NCBI GenBank assembly: GCA_031286695.1
Contig: JAITTY010000004.1
Location: forward strand, 62,001 to 126,000
Origin: Sphingobacterium sp.
Lineage (GTDB): Bacteria > Bacteroidota > Bacteroidia > Sphingobacteriales > Sphingobacteriaceae
Reading direction: 5' to 3'
Length of the DNA: 64,000 nucleotides
Every line of letters begins with the position of its first letter. Position 1 is the first letter of the stretch. Of this stretch, positions 42,278 to 51,065 are shown piece by piece. Below the pieces are notes generated by a model. It did no database searches and was not told the origin of the DNA. It worked only from the letters and a program-made list of their open reading frames with translations. The position numbers were made by a program, and so were the translations under genes.

Positions 42278-42802
42278 ATGAATTTTTTGAGATACTTAAC
42301 TCTTTTAATTATTATATACAATACCGAATCACTAAAGGGACAGGTATTAGAGTCGTTAAAAGCAGAGGTGGATCAAAACGTGGGCGATATCAAACCGGAC
42401 AGGGGTATTGACTTGCCTCTATTGAAGGTTTGTTATGAAAATAATATTCCTCAATACTATAGTGTAGATGGGGGATATCATGGTGGGCGAAGAGAAATAT
42501 TAAGATTGGTAGAGCGTAAATTATTTCTACCAAGCCTCTCCGGCCCAACAGCTAAAGATGGATTTATCACAGTAAGATTCGTAGTAAACTGTGATGGAAA
42601 ATCTGGCAGATTCAGGGTATTGCAAGTCGATAACAATTATAGGACAGCTCAATTTGGCAAAGCTCATGTTTCTGCCATTCTGGACTTTACAAAGAGTTTA
42701 AAAGACTGGAAAATCGGCAAAATACATCAGAAACCAACTGATTATTATCAATATTTAACCTTTGTTATTCGGAATGGAAAAATTACGGATATACTTCCTT
42801 AG
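42278..42802 (+). CDS. Secreted protein with TonB C-terminal-like domain
   Basis: A 174-residue protein with signal-like N-terminus (M-N-F-L-R-Y-L-T-L-L-I-I-I-Y-N-T-E-S-L-K-G-Q). The C-terminal 85 residues contain G-F-I-T-V-R-F-V-V-N-C-D-G-K-S-G-R-F-R-V, the strand-turn pattern of the TonB_C domain (usually G-x-V-x-V-x-F-x-V-x-x-D-G). It lacks the transmembrane anchor and proline-rich linker of a true TonB, so it is not an energy transducer. The stop lies inside the next gene, which starts 29 bases earlier, so the pair is translated together. Confidence 0.55.
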   Translation: MNFLRYLTLLIIIYNTESLKGQVLESLKAEVDQNVGDIKPDRGIDLPLLKVCYENNIPQYYSVDGGYHGGRREILRLVERKLFLPSLSGPTAKDGFITVRFVVNCDGKSGRFRVLQVDNNYRTAQFGKAHVSAILDFTKSLKDWKIGKIHQKPTDYYQYLTFVIRNGKITDILP

Positions 42803-43622
42803 CATATTTATATTCTTATCTTGTCATCGAAATAATGCGACAGGGTCTAAGCATCTTGGAGTGAAAGCTGATACCCTGTCTAATTGTGCCAAGGCTGAAA
42901 TGCTCTTCGAGGAAAAGGGCAATCAAGGAACGTACCGGTCACAATTCTATCTTGATAGTGCAATAAGGTTATGCCCAAACTTAGCAAAGGCCTGGAGGGA
43001 AAAAGGCGTTCCTTTTTTGAAACGTGGTGATTACGCAACATGGTTGAATTGTCTAAATCGAGCGATCGAAATATCGCCGGCCGATTTCTTGGATATTAGG
43101 GCTTGGTCTAAAGCTAAATTTTTGCATGACTATAAAGGGGCACTTGAGGATTTTAAAAATTTTGACCTGTTGCGCCCTGAAAACCCGAAGGTTATTGGAG
43201 ATTACAATATCTATACATGGATGGCTCTTTGTGAAAGTGGTCTTGACCACTATAAACTCGCATTAGAGTATGCAAATAAAAGTATAGCAATTTCAAGTAA
43301 AGAACATGGAGAAGAATGGGTAGGAATGTATGATTTCCTATATCGCGGGAACATCAAGTTGGTATTAAAGGATTATAAGGGGGCGCTAGAGGATTTTGAC
43401 AAGCAGCTTCGAAATTCAGACAAATTAGCTGAGGGATATTACTATAAGGGACTGGCTTTGCTGGGACAGAAGAGAAAAAAAGATGCAAAGAAGTCTTTTG
43501 AAAAGTCTGTTTATTATTTCGTCAATGGCTACACAATGTTAGATCCCTATGTTGAAATGCCTTTTAAAGTATATATAAATGATGCAAAAATCGAGCTTGC
43601 AAAACTGCAGTTGATGGATTAA
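42774..43622 (+). CDS. TPR lipoprotein
   Basis: A 282-residue lipoprotein from ATG 42774 (M-E-K-L-R-I-Y-F-L-S-I-F-I-F-L-S-C). It has several tetratricopeptide-like repeats: A-K-A-W-R-E-K-G-V-P-F-L-K-R-G-D-Y-A, then D-Y-K-G-A-L-E-D-F-K-N-F-D, D-Y-K-G-A-L-E-D-F-D-K-Q-L and A-E-G-Y-Y-Y-K-G-L-A-L-L-G. Such helical scaffolds mediate protein contacts in the periplasm. It overlaps the TonB-C-like gene by 29 bases, so the two products probably work together. Partner and process unknown. Confidence 0.72.
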   Translation: MEKLRIYFLSIFIFLSCHRNNATGSKHLGVKADTLSNCAKAEMLFEEKGNQGTYRSQFYLDSAIRLCPNLAKAWREKGVPFLKRGDYATWLNCLNRAIEISPADFLDIRAWSKAKFLHDYKGALEDFKNFDLLRPENPKVIGDYNIYTWMALCESGLDHYKLALEYANKSIAISSKEHGEEWVGMYDFLYRGNIKLVLKDYKGALEDFDKQLRNSDKLAEGYYYKGLALLGQKRKKDAKKSFEKSVYYFVNGYTMLDPYVEMPFKVYINDAKIELAKLQLMD

Positions 43623-43717
43623 TTCTTTTAGCCCTCGACTACACGCTTTATAATTTAGCTTTCATTTTATCCGTTAAAAGTATAATTCTATTGAAACGGC
43701 ATATCTTAATTTTGTAA

Positions 43718-43897
43718 ATTAGAAGGCTGATCAATCACAATATTCAGGTTGCCAAAGAAAAACTCTGCCAGACCAAATTTACTGTCAATGAAATCGCATT
43801 TGAATTGGGATTTAAATATCCACAGCATTTTAGCCGGTTATTTAAAAATAGGGTAGGGTATAAGCCCAATGAATACAGAAATGCTAGTTTAAATTAA
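43718..43897 (+). pseudogene. Fossil C-terminal fragment of an AraC regulator
   Basis: The frame from 43718 to the stop at 43895-43897 reads A-K-E-K-L-C-Q-T-K-F-T-V-N-E-I-A-F-E-L-G-F then K-Y-P-Q-H-F-S-R-L-F-K-N-R-V-G-Y-K-P-N-E-Y-R. That is the second HTH of an AraC protein down to its normal end. A TAA lies immediately before (43715-43717) and there is no start or upstream domain, so only about 55 codons remain. It lies directly before the HTCS gene of locus 2. The rest of 43623-43979 shows nothing else. Confidence 0.8.
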
Positions 43898-43979
43898 TAA
43901 GAATATTGGTTGCATTAAAATGAATGCTCGGATTTGCTGGATTTGCTCAATTTTTGTATCATTGGGGAGATCATAACCA

Positions 43980-46900
43980 ATGCAGCAGCTTAAGTCTTTT
44001 TTATACGCATATCTCAGCATTTTTCTTCTCCTTTTCGTAGGTCAATCTCCGGTTTGGAGTCAGGTCAATACCTATGCGTTTAAAACCTTGACTTCTGACC
44101 AAGGTTTGGTCCATAATCACGTCAATTGTGCCTTTAGAGATAAGAACAATTATCTGTGGTTTGGGACCGAGTCTGGTTTGAGCCGTTTTGATGGGGTACA
44201 ATTCACCAATTTCCGATATGCTGCCAGTAAGCGCACAGGCCTGAGTGGAAATGTGATTTCAGCAATCTTTGAGGGGCCGGAAGGCAATGTATGGATCCGT
44301 ACCAGTAACGGGATGAATGTGTATGATCAGCGCTCAGGCATTATCTTGCAGCACCTTGATTCCATACTGACTAGCTTAAAGTTGCCCGTCAAAGACGTAC
44401 ACACGATAAGGCGGCTGGAAGGGCAGATCTTTGCACTATTGTATAGCGATCGTTCGCTGATTTTGTACGATAGCCAAACCAAAACATACCGTACTGTCCC
44501 GCAGTTGACCAAAAACAATCGCATTGCTGATGTGATAGCCGGGCAAGGGCAAACGATCTGGGTAATCTACGAAAATGGCCTGCTGGGCTACATCGATACA
44601 AAGTCACTGCAAAGTATCAAAACCTGCTTATTGCCGGTCAGCAATAAACTTGTAAATTATAATCTATTTGCCGATCAGGAGGGCGTCTTATGGATCTTCT
44701 CAAAGGATATTCCCATTGGTGTATACTGGCTTGACCCAAAAGATGGCGTAATTCGGCATATTCAAAAAGAACTGTCCAATCCCTTTGTAGGCAATATCGT
44801 GCAAGACGATAAAGGAGATCTCTGGTTAGGTACAGATCATGGTGGTATCAATGTCTACAATAAGAGAACGAACAGTATCGAAATCATTGGCAATGATAAA
44901 TATGACTTACGGAGTCTGCCTTACAATAGTATTACCTGTTTATATCGGGATAAGTCAGGTATCATATGGACGGGAACCTATAAAGGCGGTATCAGTTATT
45001 ATCATCCTAACCTGTTGTTATTCTCCTTAATCAGGAACTATCCAGGGCTTCCCAAATCACTTCCCTTTGACGATGTCAATAAGTTTGTAGAGGACCGCAA
45101 GGGTAATCTCTGGATCGGGACAAATGGTGGGGGACTGCTCTATTATGATAGCCGTCAGAAAACCTTTACACAATACCTGCATGATCCGCAGGATCCCAAT
45201 AGTTTGAGCTCCAACGTGATCGTTTCCCTACTGCTGGATGCGGAAGACAGGCTGTGGATCGGAACTTATCGGGGTGGTATGTGTCGATTTGATGGCAAAA
45301 GTTTTAAGGTTTTCCACCGTGACTCGGCTCCCGGAAAATTGAACGACGATAGTGTATGGGAGATCTATGAAGATAGTCAGCATCGGTTTTGGATAGGAAC
45401 GCTGAGCACCGGCCTGTACCTGTTTGATAAAAAAACAGAACAGTTTTCGAAAACATATACAAGACAGGGCAAAACTATCAACAGCAGTTATATCTCTGTC
45501 TTATTTGAGGATTCAAAAAAGCGGCTCTGGATTGGCACAGCTACGGGCTTGGCATTGTTGGCTCCCGACGACAAAATCAGTTATATCAATACATCCAGTT
45601 CACCCATGAAACTGATGAATGATCTGATTTATGATATTAAAGAGGATAAAACTGGTCGGATTTGGGTAGCGACACAAGAGGGATTGCATGTAATCGACGG
45701 TGCGAAAATAAGCTATCTCACACAACAAGATGGGCTCAGCGACGATGCGATTCTGGCACTCTTGGTAGATAATCAAGGGGCTATTTGGGCTTCAACAAAC
45801 AAAGGCCTGTCGGCGATTGTCGGCAAGGGGCAGGCAGAGAAGTTTATCATCCGCAATTTTACGCAGGAACTGGGTCTTCAGGGGAACGTATTCAATGAAA
45901 ACGCCGCTTTAAAAATGCGGGACGGAAGACTTGTCTTTGGCGGGCCAAAAGGGTTCAATTTTATTGACCCTACAAAAATTAGCCACGAAAGTGAACTGAT
46001 CCTGCCGCTTTTGTCCAATCTCTATTTATTCAACAAGCGGGTAGCCGTAGGTGAGGAATTTTCGGGCCGGGTCATTTACGATCAAGCCCTCAATAATCTC
46101 AGGGAACTGAGCCTTCCGTACAATCTAAATGCTATTTCGTTAGAGTTCTCTACCTTTGACTACCTGCAACAGCATAATGGACTCTACCAATATCAGCTTG
46201 CTGGTCTGAGTGATGAATGGTTTGATTTTGAACCGGGAACCATGCGTGCCAATTTCACCAATCTAGACACCCGCAGCTACAGCTTATATATCCGGCATGC
46301 CATCGATTCGAATAGCTGGTCTGAAGGTGTGCTGCTCCTGAGAATAGATATACAACCGCCTTTTTGGCGTTCTACCTGGGCCTTTCTTTTCTATGCCTGT
46401 CTGATTTTGGTCGTCCTGTGGGCTTATTTTTACTTGACAAAACTGCGTGTCAAGACGCGCAATCAACTTTACCTCGCCCAAGAACAGGCTACACAGGCGA
46501 GAGAACTAGATGCATTGAAAACACGTTTCTTTACCAATATAAGTCATGAATTCAGGACTCCGATTAGCTTGATTCTAACCCCAACACAGCAGTTGTTGGA
46601 TGAAGAGCAGCATCCAGAAAAAAAAGCTGACCTAAACTTGATCAAGAAAAATGCGGACCGCCTGCTTAAATTGGTCAATCAGCTACTGGACTTTAGAAAA
46701 TTGGAGAAAAGTGAACTGGAACTGAACGAAGAGTATGGGGACCTCATGGGATTTATCCGTGAACAGCTCGATGCCTTTGTCGGAATGGCTCAAAGCAATC
46801 AGATCTCCCTGCAGGTTAATATCGCTCCAGACGCATATCCGTCTTGGTTTGACAAAAACAAACTGGAAAGCATTATTTTCAATCTGATGTCGAATGCGAT

Positions 46901-47990
46901 CAAATTTAGCCCAGTATCCGGTATTGTGGCATTCTATGCCGAAGTAACCGAACAAGAAGCAGGAAAGGCCTTGCGCATTGAGGTTCAAAATCAGGGCACA
47001 GCGATTCCCGAAAATCTACAATCCCGCGTTTTTGAACGCTACATGCAGCTGGATGTGCCAAATGGAAAACTGAATCAGGGTACGGGTATCGGACTTTCTA
47101 TTGTCAAAGACTATGTTGAATTCTTGGGTGGAAATATCAGGCTGAGCAGCAATGCGCGGTGGACGACATTTGCTATTCAGCTGCCCTTAAATAAGGCCGC
47201 AGCGAACCCCGATCCCGTTGAAGACAGCAAGCAGGATAAACCCGCAATTCTATTGGTCGAAGATGATATTGATTTCCTTCGCTACCTGGAGCGAACGCTT
47301 AGATCAGCTTACGTAATCCGCTCTGCGCAAAGTATCAATGAAGCAAAATTGATCCTGAGCAAGCAGCAAGTTGATCTGGTCATTACTGATCTCAGCCTGC
47401 CCGGAGAGAGCGGATTGGATTTTTGTCGCTATATAAAAGCCCAGGCCAAGCTGGTCCATATCCCTGTACTGATTGTGACTGCGGTAGTCAATCAGAAAAT
47501 CGAACTGGAGGCTTTACAGGCCGGTGCTACAGATTATATCAACAAGCCTTTTAATATCAGCCTGCTGCGTTCGAAATTAGCGCAGATACTCAATCAGCAG
47601 CAGACGCTGGTAAAACGGTATAAAAAGCAGATCAATGTCAATCTAGCCCAGCCCGATATTGCATCTGCTGATGAACAGTTTATCCGTGCGCTGGTAAAGG
47701 AAATTGAACAGGATCTCAGTGATTCTTCGCTTTCTGTCGAACTTCTTGCCAAAAGAATGAATATCACCCGCGTAGGACTTTATAAAAAGGTGCTTGCCAT
47801 CACGGGTTATTCACCGATGGAATACATCCGGCATATCCGGCTCAAACGTGCCATGCATTTAGTTCAGAATTCGAAATTATCGATGGCTGAAATTGCTTAC
47901 GATGTGGGATTTGGAAATCCGAAACAATTCAGCAAATATTTTAAATCTGCATTTGGAAACTTGCCGTCTTTTTACAGAAAAAGCTTGTAG
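43980..47990 (+). CDS. Hybrid two-component system regulator (HTCS) of locus 2
   Basis: A 1336-residue single-protein sensor-regulator. After the signal peptide comes a periplasmic two-bladed-propeller sensor built from Reg_prop repeats (L-W-F-G-T-E-S-G-L-S-R-F-D, L-W-L-G-T-D-H-G-G-I-N-V-Y and so on) and a Y_Y_Y domain (about residues 720-790). Then a transmembrane helix (about 798-819), HisKA with H856 in ISHEFRTP, a HATPase with N-x-x-x-N and G-T-G-I-G-L-S, a receiver with D1137 in ITDLSLP, and an AraC HTH domain at the C-terminus. HTCS proteins bind an oligosaccharide in the periplasm and activate the adjacent utilisation locus. All catalytic residues are present. It precedes the GH31 gene by 182 bases. 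Confidence 0.96.
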   Translation: MQQLKSFLYAYLSIFLLLFVGQSPVWSQVNTYAFKTLTSDQGLVHNHVNCAFRDKNNYLWFGTESGLSRFDGVQFTNFRYAASKRTGLSGNVISAIFEGPEGNVWIRTSNGMNVYDQRSGIILQHLDSILTSLKLPVKDVHTIRRLEGQIFALLYSDRSLILYDSQTKTYRTVPQLTKNNRIADVIAGQGQTIWVIYENGLLGYIDTKSLQSIKTCLLPVSNKLVNYNLFADQEGVLWIFSKDIPIGVYWLDPKDGVIRHIQKELSNPFVGNIVQDDKGDLWLGTDHGGINVYNKRTNSIEIIGNDKYDLRSLPYNSITCLYRDKSGIIWTGTYKGGISYYHPNLLLFSLIRNYPGLPKSLPFDDVNKFVEDRKGNLWIGTNGGGLLYYDSRQKTFTQYLHDPQDPNSLSSNVIVSLLLDAEDRLWIGTYRGGMCRFDGKSFKVFHRDSAPGKLNDDSVWEIYEDSQHRFWIGTLSTGLYLFDKKTEQFSKTYTRQGKTINSSYISVLFEDSKKRLWIGTATGLALLAPDDKISYINTSSSPMKLMNDLIYDIKEDKTGRIWVATQEGLHVIDGAKISYLTQQDGLSDDAILALLVDNQGAIWASTNKGLSAIVGKGQAEKFIIRNFTQELGLQGNVFNENAALKMRDGRLVFGGPKGFNFIDPTKISHESELILPLLSNLYLFNKRVAVGEEFSGRVIYDQALNNLRELSLPYNLNAISLEFSTFDYLQQHNGLYQYQLAGLSDEWFDFEPGTMRANFTNLDTRSYSLYIRHAIDSNSWSEGVLLLRIDIQPPFWRSTWAFLFYACLILVVLWAYFYLTKLRVKTRNQLYLAQEQATQARELDALKTRFFTNISHEFRTPISLILTPTQQLLDEEQHPEKKADLNLIKKNADRLLKLVNQLLDFRKLEKSELELNEEYGDLMGFIREQLDAFVGMAQSNQISLQVNIAPDAYPSWFDKNKLESIIFNLMSNAIKFSPVSGIVAFYAEVTEQEAGKALRIEVQNQGTAIPENLQSRVFERYMQLDVPNGKLNQGTGIGLSIVKDYVEFLGGNIRLSSNARWTTFAIQLPLNKAAANPDPVEDSKQDKPAILLVEDDIDFLRYLERTLRSAYVIRSAQSINEAKLILSKQQVDLVITDLSLPGESGLDFCRYIKAQAKLVHIPVLIVTAVVNQKIELEALQAGATDYINKPFNISLLRSKLAQILNQQQTLVKRYKKQINVNLAQPDIASADEQFIRALVKEIEQDLSDSSLSVELLAKRMNITRVGLYKKVLAITGYSPMEYIRHIRLKRAMHLVQNSKLSMAEIAYDVGFGNPKQFSKYFKSAFGNLPSFYRKSL

Positions 47991-48035
47991 GTCAGTCGTT
48001 TGATAGCTGTTCTGCCTGCAAATATTCCCGTATAT

Positions 48036-48075
48036 GTTAACAAAATAACCCCCAAAAGTTAACAAAACATACCCC
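48036..48075 (+). promoter_or_regulatory. Direct repeat, candidate HTCS operator
   Basis: GTTAACAAAA occurs at 48036-48045 and 48058-48067, 22 bases apart (about two helical turns), each followed by a C-run (CCCCC, CCCC). The pair lies just upstream of the TATATTTG box at 48096, where an activator dimer would bind. It was found by eye; no footprint is known. Confidence 0.55.
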
Positions 48076-48095
48076 TTATACAACCGGTTGCATTC

Positions 48096-48103
48096 TATAT
48101 TTG
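48096..48103 (+). promoter_or_regulatory. -7 promoter box of the locus 2 operon
   Basis: TATATTTG, an exact TAnnTTTG match about 70 bases before the GH31 start. No good -33 TTTG lies at the standard distance, which fits a promoter dependent on an activator such as the HTCS. Confidence 0.6.
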
Positions 48104-48172
48104 ATTCGTTCTTTCAATAGGAAAGGACGCGTAATAACCAAGGGAATACAATAACCAATAAATCTTATTTAA

Positions 48173-51037
48173 ATGCGCAACTTAACGTATGCTTTAAGTG
48201 GTTTGCTGCTCTTCACAATGGCGCAGCAGGGTTTTAGCCAAACCAATAAAGCTCATTATGAAAAAACGTCTACCGGGATTAAGGTCAGCTTCAAAAATTC
48301 GGAAACCTCCATTGATCAGGATGTCTATTTGGATGTCGTGACCGATAAGATCGTGCGTGTCACTGCTGTTCCTACAGGGGCCGCTTTACCGAGCCAAACA
48401 AGTTTAGTCATCGTCGATTCACTGCGTCGACAAGTGAAATCTTTAGCGGTAAGCTCGACCGACTCCACCGTCAATTTAAAAACAGCCAATATGCAGGCTG
48501 TCGTTTCTTTGGAGAGTGGCAAAGTAGCGTTTTATGATCTGAAGGGGCAATCCATCCTTAAAGAAGCAAAGCGAAATTCAAGTTCTTTCTTAGCCAATAG
48601 TTATCAGGGAGATGCGTTTTATCACCTTAACCAAGACTTTATTGTCAATGCTGAGGAAGGGATCTATGGACTTGGCCAACATCAGAACGCGGTGATGAAC
48701 TATAACCGCGGAAAACAGGTTTCGCTGCTGCAGTATAATACAGAAATCGGAATACCCTTTTTGCTGTCCACCAACAACTATGGTATCTTATGGCACAATT
48801 ACTCCATTACAAAGGCAGGCGACGTGAGGCCATTATTGCCCTTAAATGCTTTTAAGTTGCTGTCTAAGGAAGGTGAACCAGGTTGGCTCACAGCAACCTA
48901 TGTAAATCGAAGTAAAGCCGACGAGATCTATTTATCCCGGCCAGAATCGATCATCGATTATGGCTATCTAACGGATCAGCACAAGTTTCCAAAGGGTGTA
49001 AATCTGGCCGAAAGCAAAGTCATCTATGAAGGAAGTTTCTCCTCGCCCTACACGGGCAGGCATGTGCTGCATTTTAAATATTCGGGTTATATGAAAGTCT
49101 GGATTGATGGTGAGCAGGTCGCCGACCGCTGGCGGCAGTCCTGGAATGCAGGCACCTTTGAAATAGAAAGCGACCTGCAGAAAGATAAGACGCATCAGAT
49201 CCGCATGGAATGGATACCGGATGGGGGTGAGTCTTATTTTACCTTTAACTGGCAAAGCCCCATCCCAGAAGCGCGTAAAAACATATTTTCCTTTAATTCG
49301 GAAGCCGGCGATGCCATTGATTATTACTTTGTTCAGGGTGCATCAATGGATGAGGTTATTGCAGGTTATCGCCACTTGTCCGGTAAGGCACCGATTATGC
49401 CGCTTTGGAGCTTTGGATTTTGGCAGAGCAGGGAACGCTACAAAACGCAAGCGGAAATTGAAGAGGTGGCAACCGAATTTCGCAAGCGTAAGATCCCGAT
49501 CGACAATATTGTGCAGGATTGGTCTTACTGGTCTGAAAACGACTGGGGGAGCCAGAAATTTGATGGAAAGCGTTTTCCAGATCCTCAGGCTATGGTGAAG
49601 AAGCTGCATGATCAGCACTTTAAGATCATGATTTCGGCCTGGCCCAAAATCAATGAAGAATCTTCCGTATACCAAGAATTTAAAGCGAACAAATGGATCT
49701 ATCCACGCAATATCTATGATGGTCGTAAAGATTGGATTGGAAAGGGTTATACCTCAACTTTTTATGACCCTTTCAACAAAGAAGCACGCGATGGGTTCTG
49801 GAAATTGTTGGACAACAACCTTTTCAAAATCGGGATCGATGCCTGGTGGATGGATGCCAGCGAACCAGATATTCACTCCAATATTGATCTGGATGAACGA
49901 AAGTCGGTTTTTCAGCCGAGTATAGGATCATCGGTGCGCTATTATAATGCGTTCCCTTTACAAAATGCGAAGGGCATCTACGAGGGACAGCGTGAAACAG
50001 ACCCCAATAAACGGGTATTTATTTTGACACGCTCCTTTTTTGCAGGCCAACAGCGCTATGCCGCGGCGGCCTGGAGTGGCGATATTGCTTCGAGATGGCA
50101 TGATATGAAAGATCAGATTGCAGGGGGCATCAATTTCTCGATGTCCGGTACTCCGTACTGGACAATGGATGCCGGTGGTTTTTTGGTTGAAAATAGATTT
50201 CACAAACCTAATGCGGTGGACTTGGAGGAGTGGCGCGAGCTGAATAGCCGCTGGTACCAATACGGGGCATTCTTGCCTTTGTTCAGGGCGCATGGACAAT
50301 ATCCCTACCGCGAGCCGTACAATATCGCTCCGGCAGATCATCCAGCCTATAAAAGCATGACTTATGCGATCGGCCTAAGGTATAAATTACTCGCCTACAA
50401 CTACAGTCTTGCCGCAAAGACTTTTTTTGGAGACTATACGATGATACGTGGGCTTGCCATGGATTTTCCACAAGACAAAGATGGATTCGATAGCAACGAC
50501 CAATACCTCTGGGGGCCATCTTTACTGATCAATCCAGTTACAGAAAAAGGGGCGACCTCACGCAAGATACATTTTCCGAAAGGAACCAGCTGGTATGATC
50601 TATACAATGGCAAGATGATAGCAGGTGGGCAGGATCTGCTTGTTGCGGCACCCTACGAACGTATCCCTGTCTATGTCAGAGCCGGATCTATATTACCTAT
50701 TGGACCCGTTATGCAGTATACGACGGAGAAAAAGGCGGATGTGCTGGATCTTTATATTTATGCAGGGGCAAACGGTCAGTTTTCACTCTATGAAGACGAA
50801 GGCTGCAACTATAATTATGAAAAAGGAAAATACAGCCGTATTGATTTCAGCTACGACAATTCGACACATACACTTTCTTTAGCTAACCGTCGGGGAGATT
50901 TCGAGGGCATGTTGACCAAAAGAAAGTTCAATATCATTTTTGTCAGCGATAGCAACGTCGTCGGACTGGATGTTTCATCAAAAAAATCAACAGCAGTAAC
51001 CTATACAGGGAAAGCCGTACAGATCAAATTAAAATAA
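48173..51037 (+). CDS. Secreted GH31 glycosidase with PA14 insert, probable alpha-xylosidase
   Basis: A 954-residue protein with signal peptide (M-R-N-L-T-Y-A-L-S-G-L-L-L-F-T-M-A-Q-Q-G-F-S). The N-terminal beta-domain is followed by a PA14-like insert (about residues 283-365, G-R-H-V-L-H-F-K-Y-S-G-Y-M-K-V-W-I-D-G), then the GH31 barrel. The nucleophile is D561 in A-W-W-M-D-A-S-E-P-D and the acid/base D637 in W-S-G-D-I. The W-W-M-D-A-S/T-E-P-D form and the PA14 insert match xyloglucan alpha-xylosidases such as Cellvibrio Xyl31A; alpha-glucosidase remains possible. It is the first gene of the operon and 28 bases before SusC. Confidence 0.88.
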   Translation: MRNLTYALSGLLLFTMAQQGFSQTNKAHYEKTSTGIKVSFKNSETSIDQDVYLDVVTDKIVRVTAVPTGAALPSQTSLVIVDSLRRQVKSLAVSSTDSTVNLKTANMQAVVSLESGKVAFYDLKGQSILKEAKRNSSSFLANSYQGDAFYHLNQDFIVNAEEGIYGLGQHQNAVMNYNRGKQVSLLQYNTEIGIPFLLSTNNYGILWHNYSITKAGDVRPLLPLNAFKLLSKEGEPGWLTATYVNRSKADEIYLSRPESIIDYGYLTDQHKFPKGVNLAESKVIYEGSFSSPYTGRHVLHFKYSGYMKVWIDGEQVADRWRQSWNAGTFEIESDLQKDKTHQIRMEWIPDGGESYFTFNWQSPIPEARKNIFSFNSEAGDAIDYYFVQGASMDEVIAGYRHLSGKAPIMPLWSFGFWQSRERYKTQAEIEEVATEFRKRKIPIDNIVQDWSYWSENDWGSQKFDGKRFPDPQAMVKKLHDQHFKIMISAWPKINEESSVYQEFKANKWIYPRNIYDGRKDWIGKGYTSTFYDPFNKEARDGFWKLLDNNLFKIGIDAWWMDASEPDIHSNIDLDERKSVFQPSIGSSVRYYNAFPLQNAKGIYEGQRETDPNKRVFILTRSFFAGQQRYAAAAWSGDIASRWHDMKDQIAGGINFSMSGTPYWTMDAGGFLVENRFHKPNAVDLEEWRELNSRWYQYGAFLPLFRAHGQYPYREPYNIAPADHPAYKSMTYAIGLRYKLLAYNYSLAAKTFFGDYTMIRGLAMDFPQDKDGFDSNDQYLWGPSLLINPVTEKGATSRKIHFPKGTSWYDLYNGKMIAGGQDLLVAAPYERIPVYVRAGSILPIGPVMQYTTEKKADVLDLYIYAGANGQFSLYEDEGCNYNYEKGKYSRIDFSYDNSTHTLSLANRRGDFEGMLTKRKFNIIFVSDSNVVGLDVSSKKSTAVTYTGKAVQIKLK

Positions 51038-51065
51038 TAGAAAACCAATTTATAAATCAAGACAT

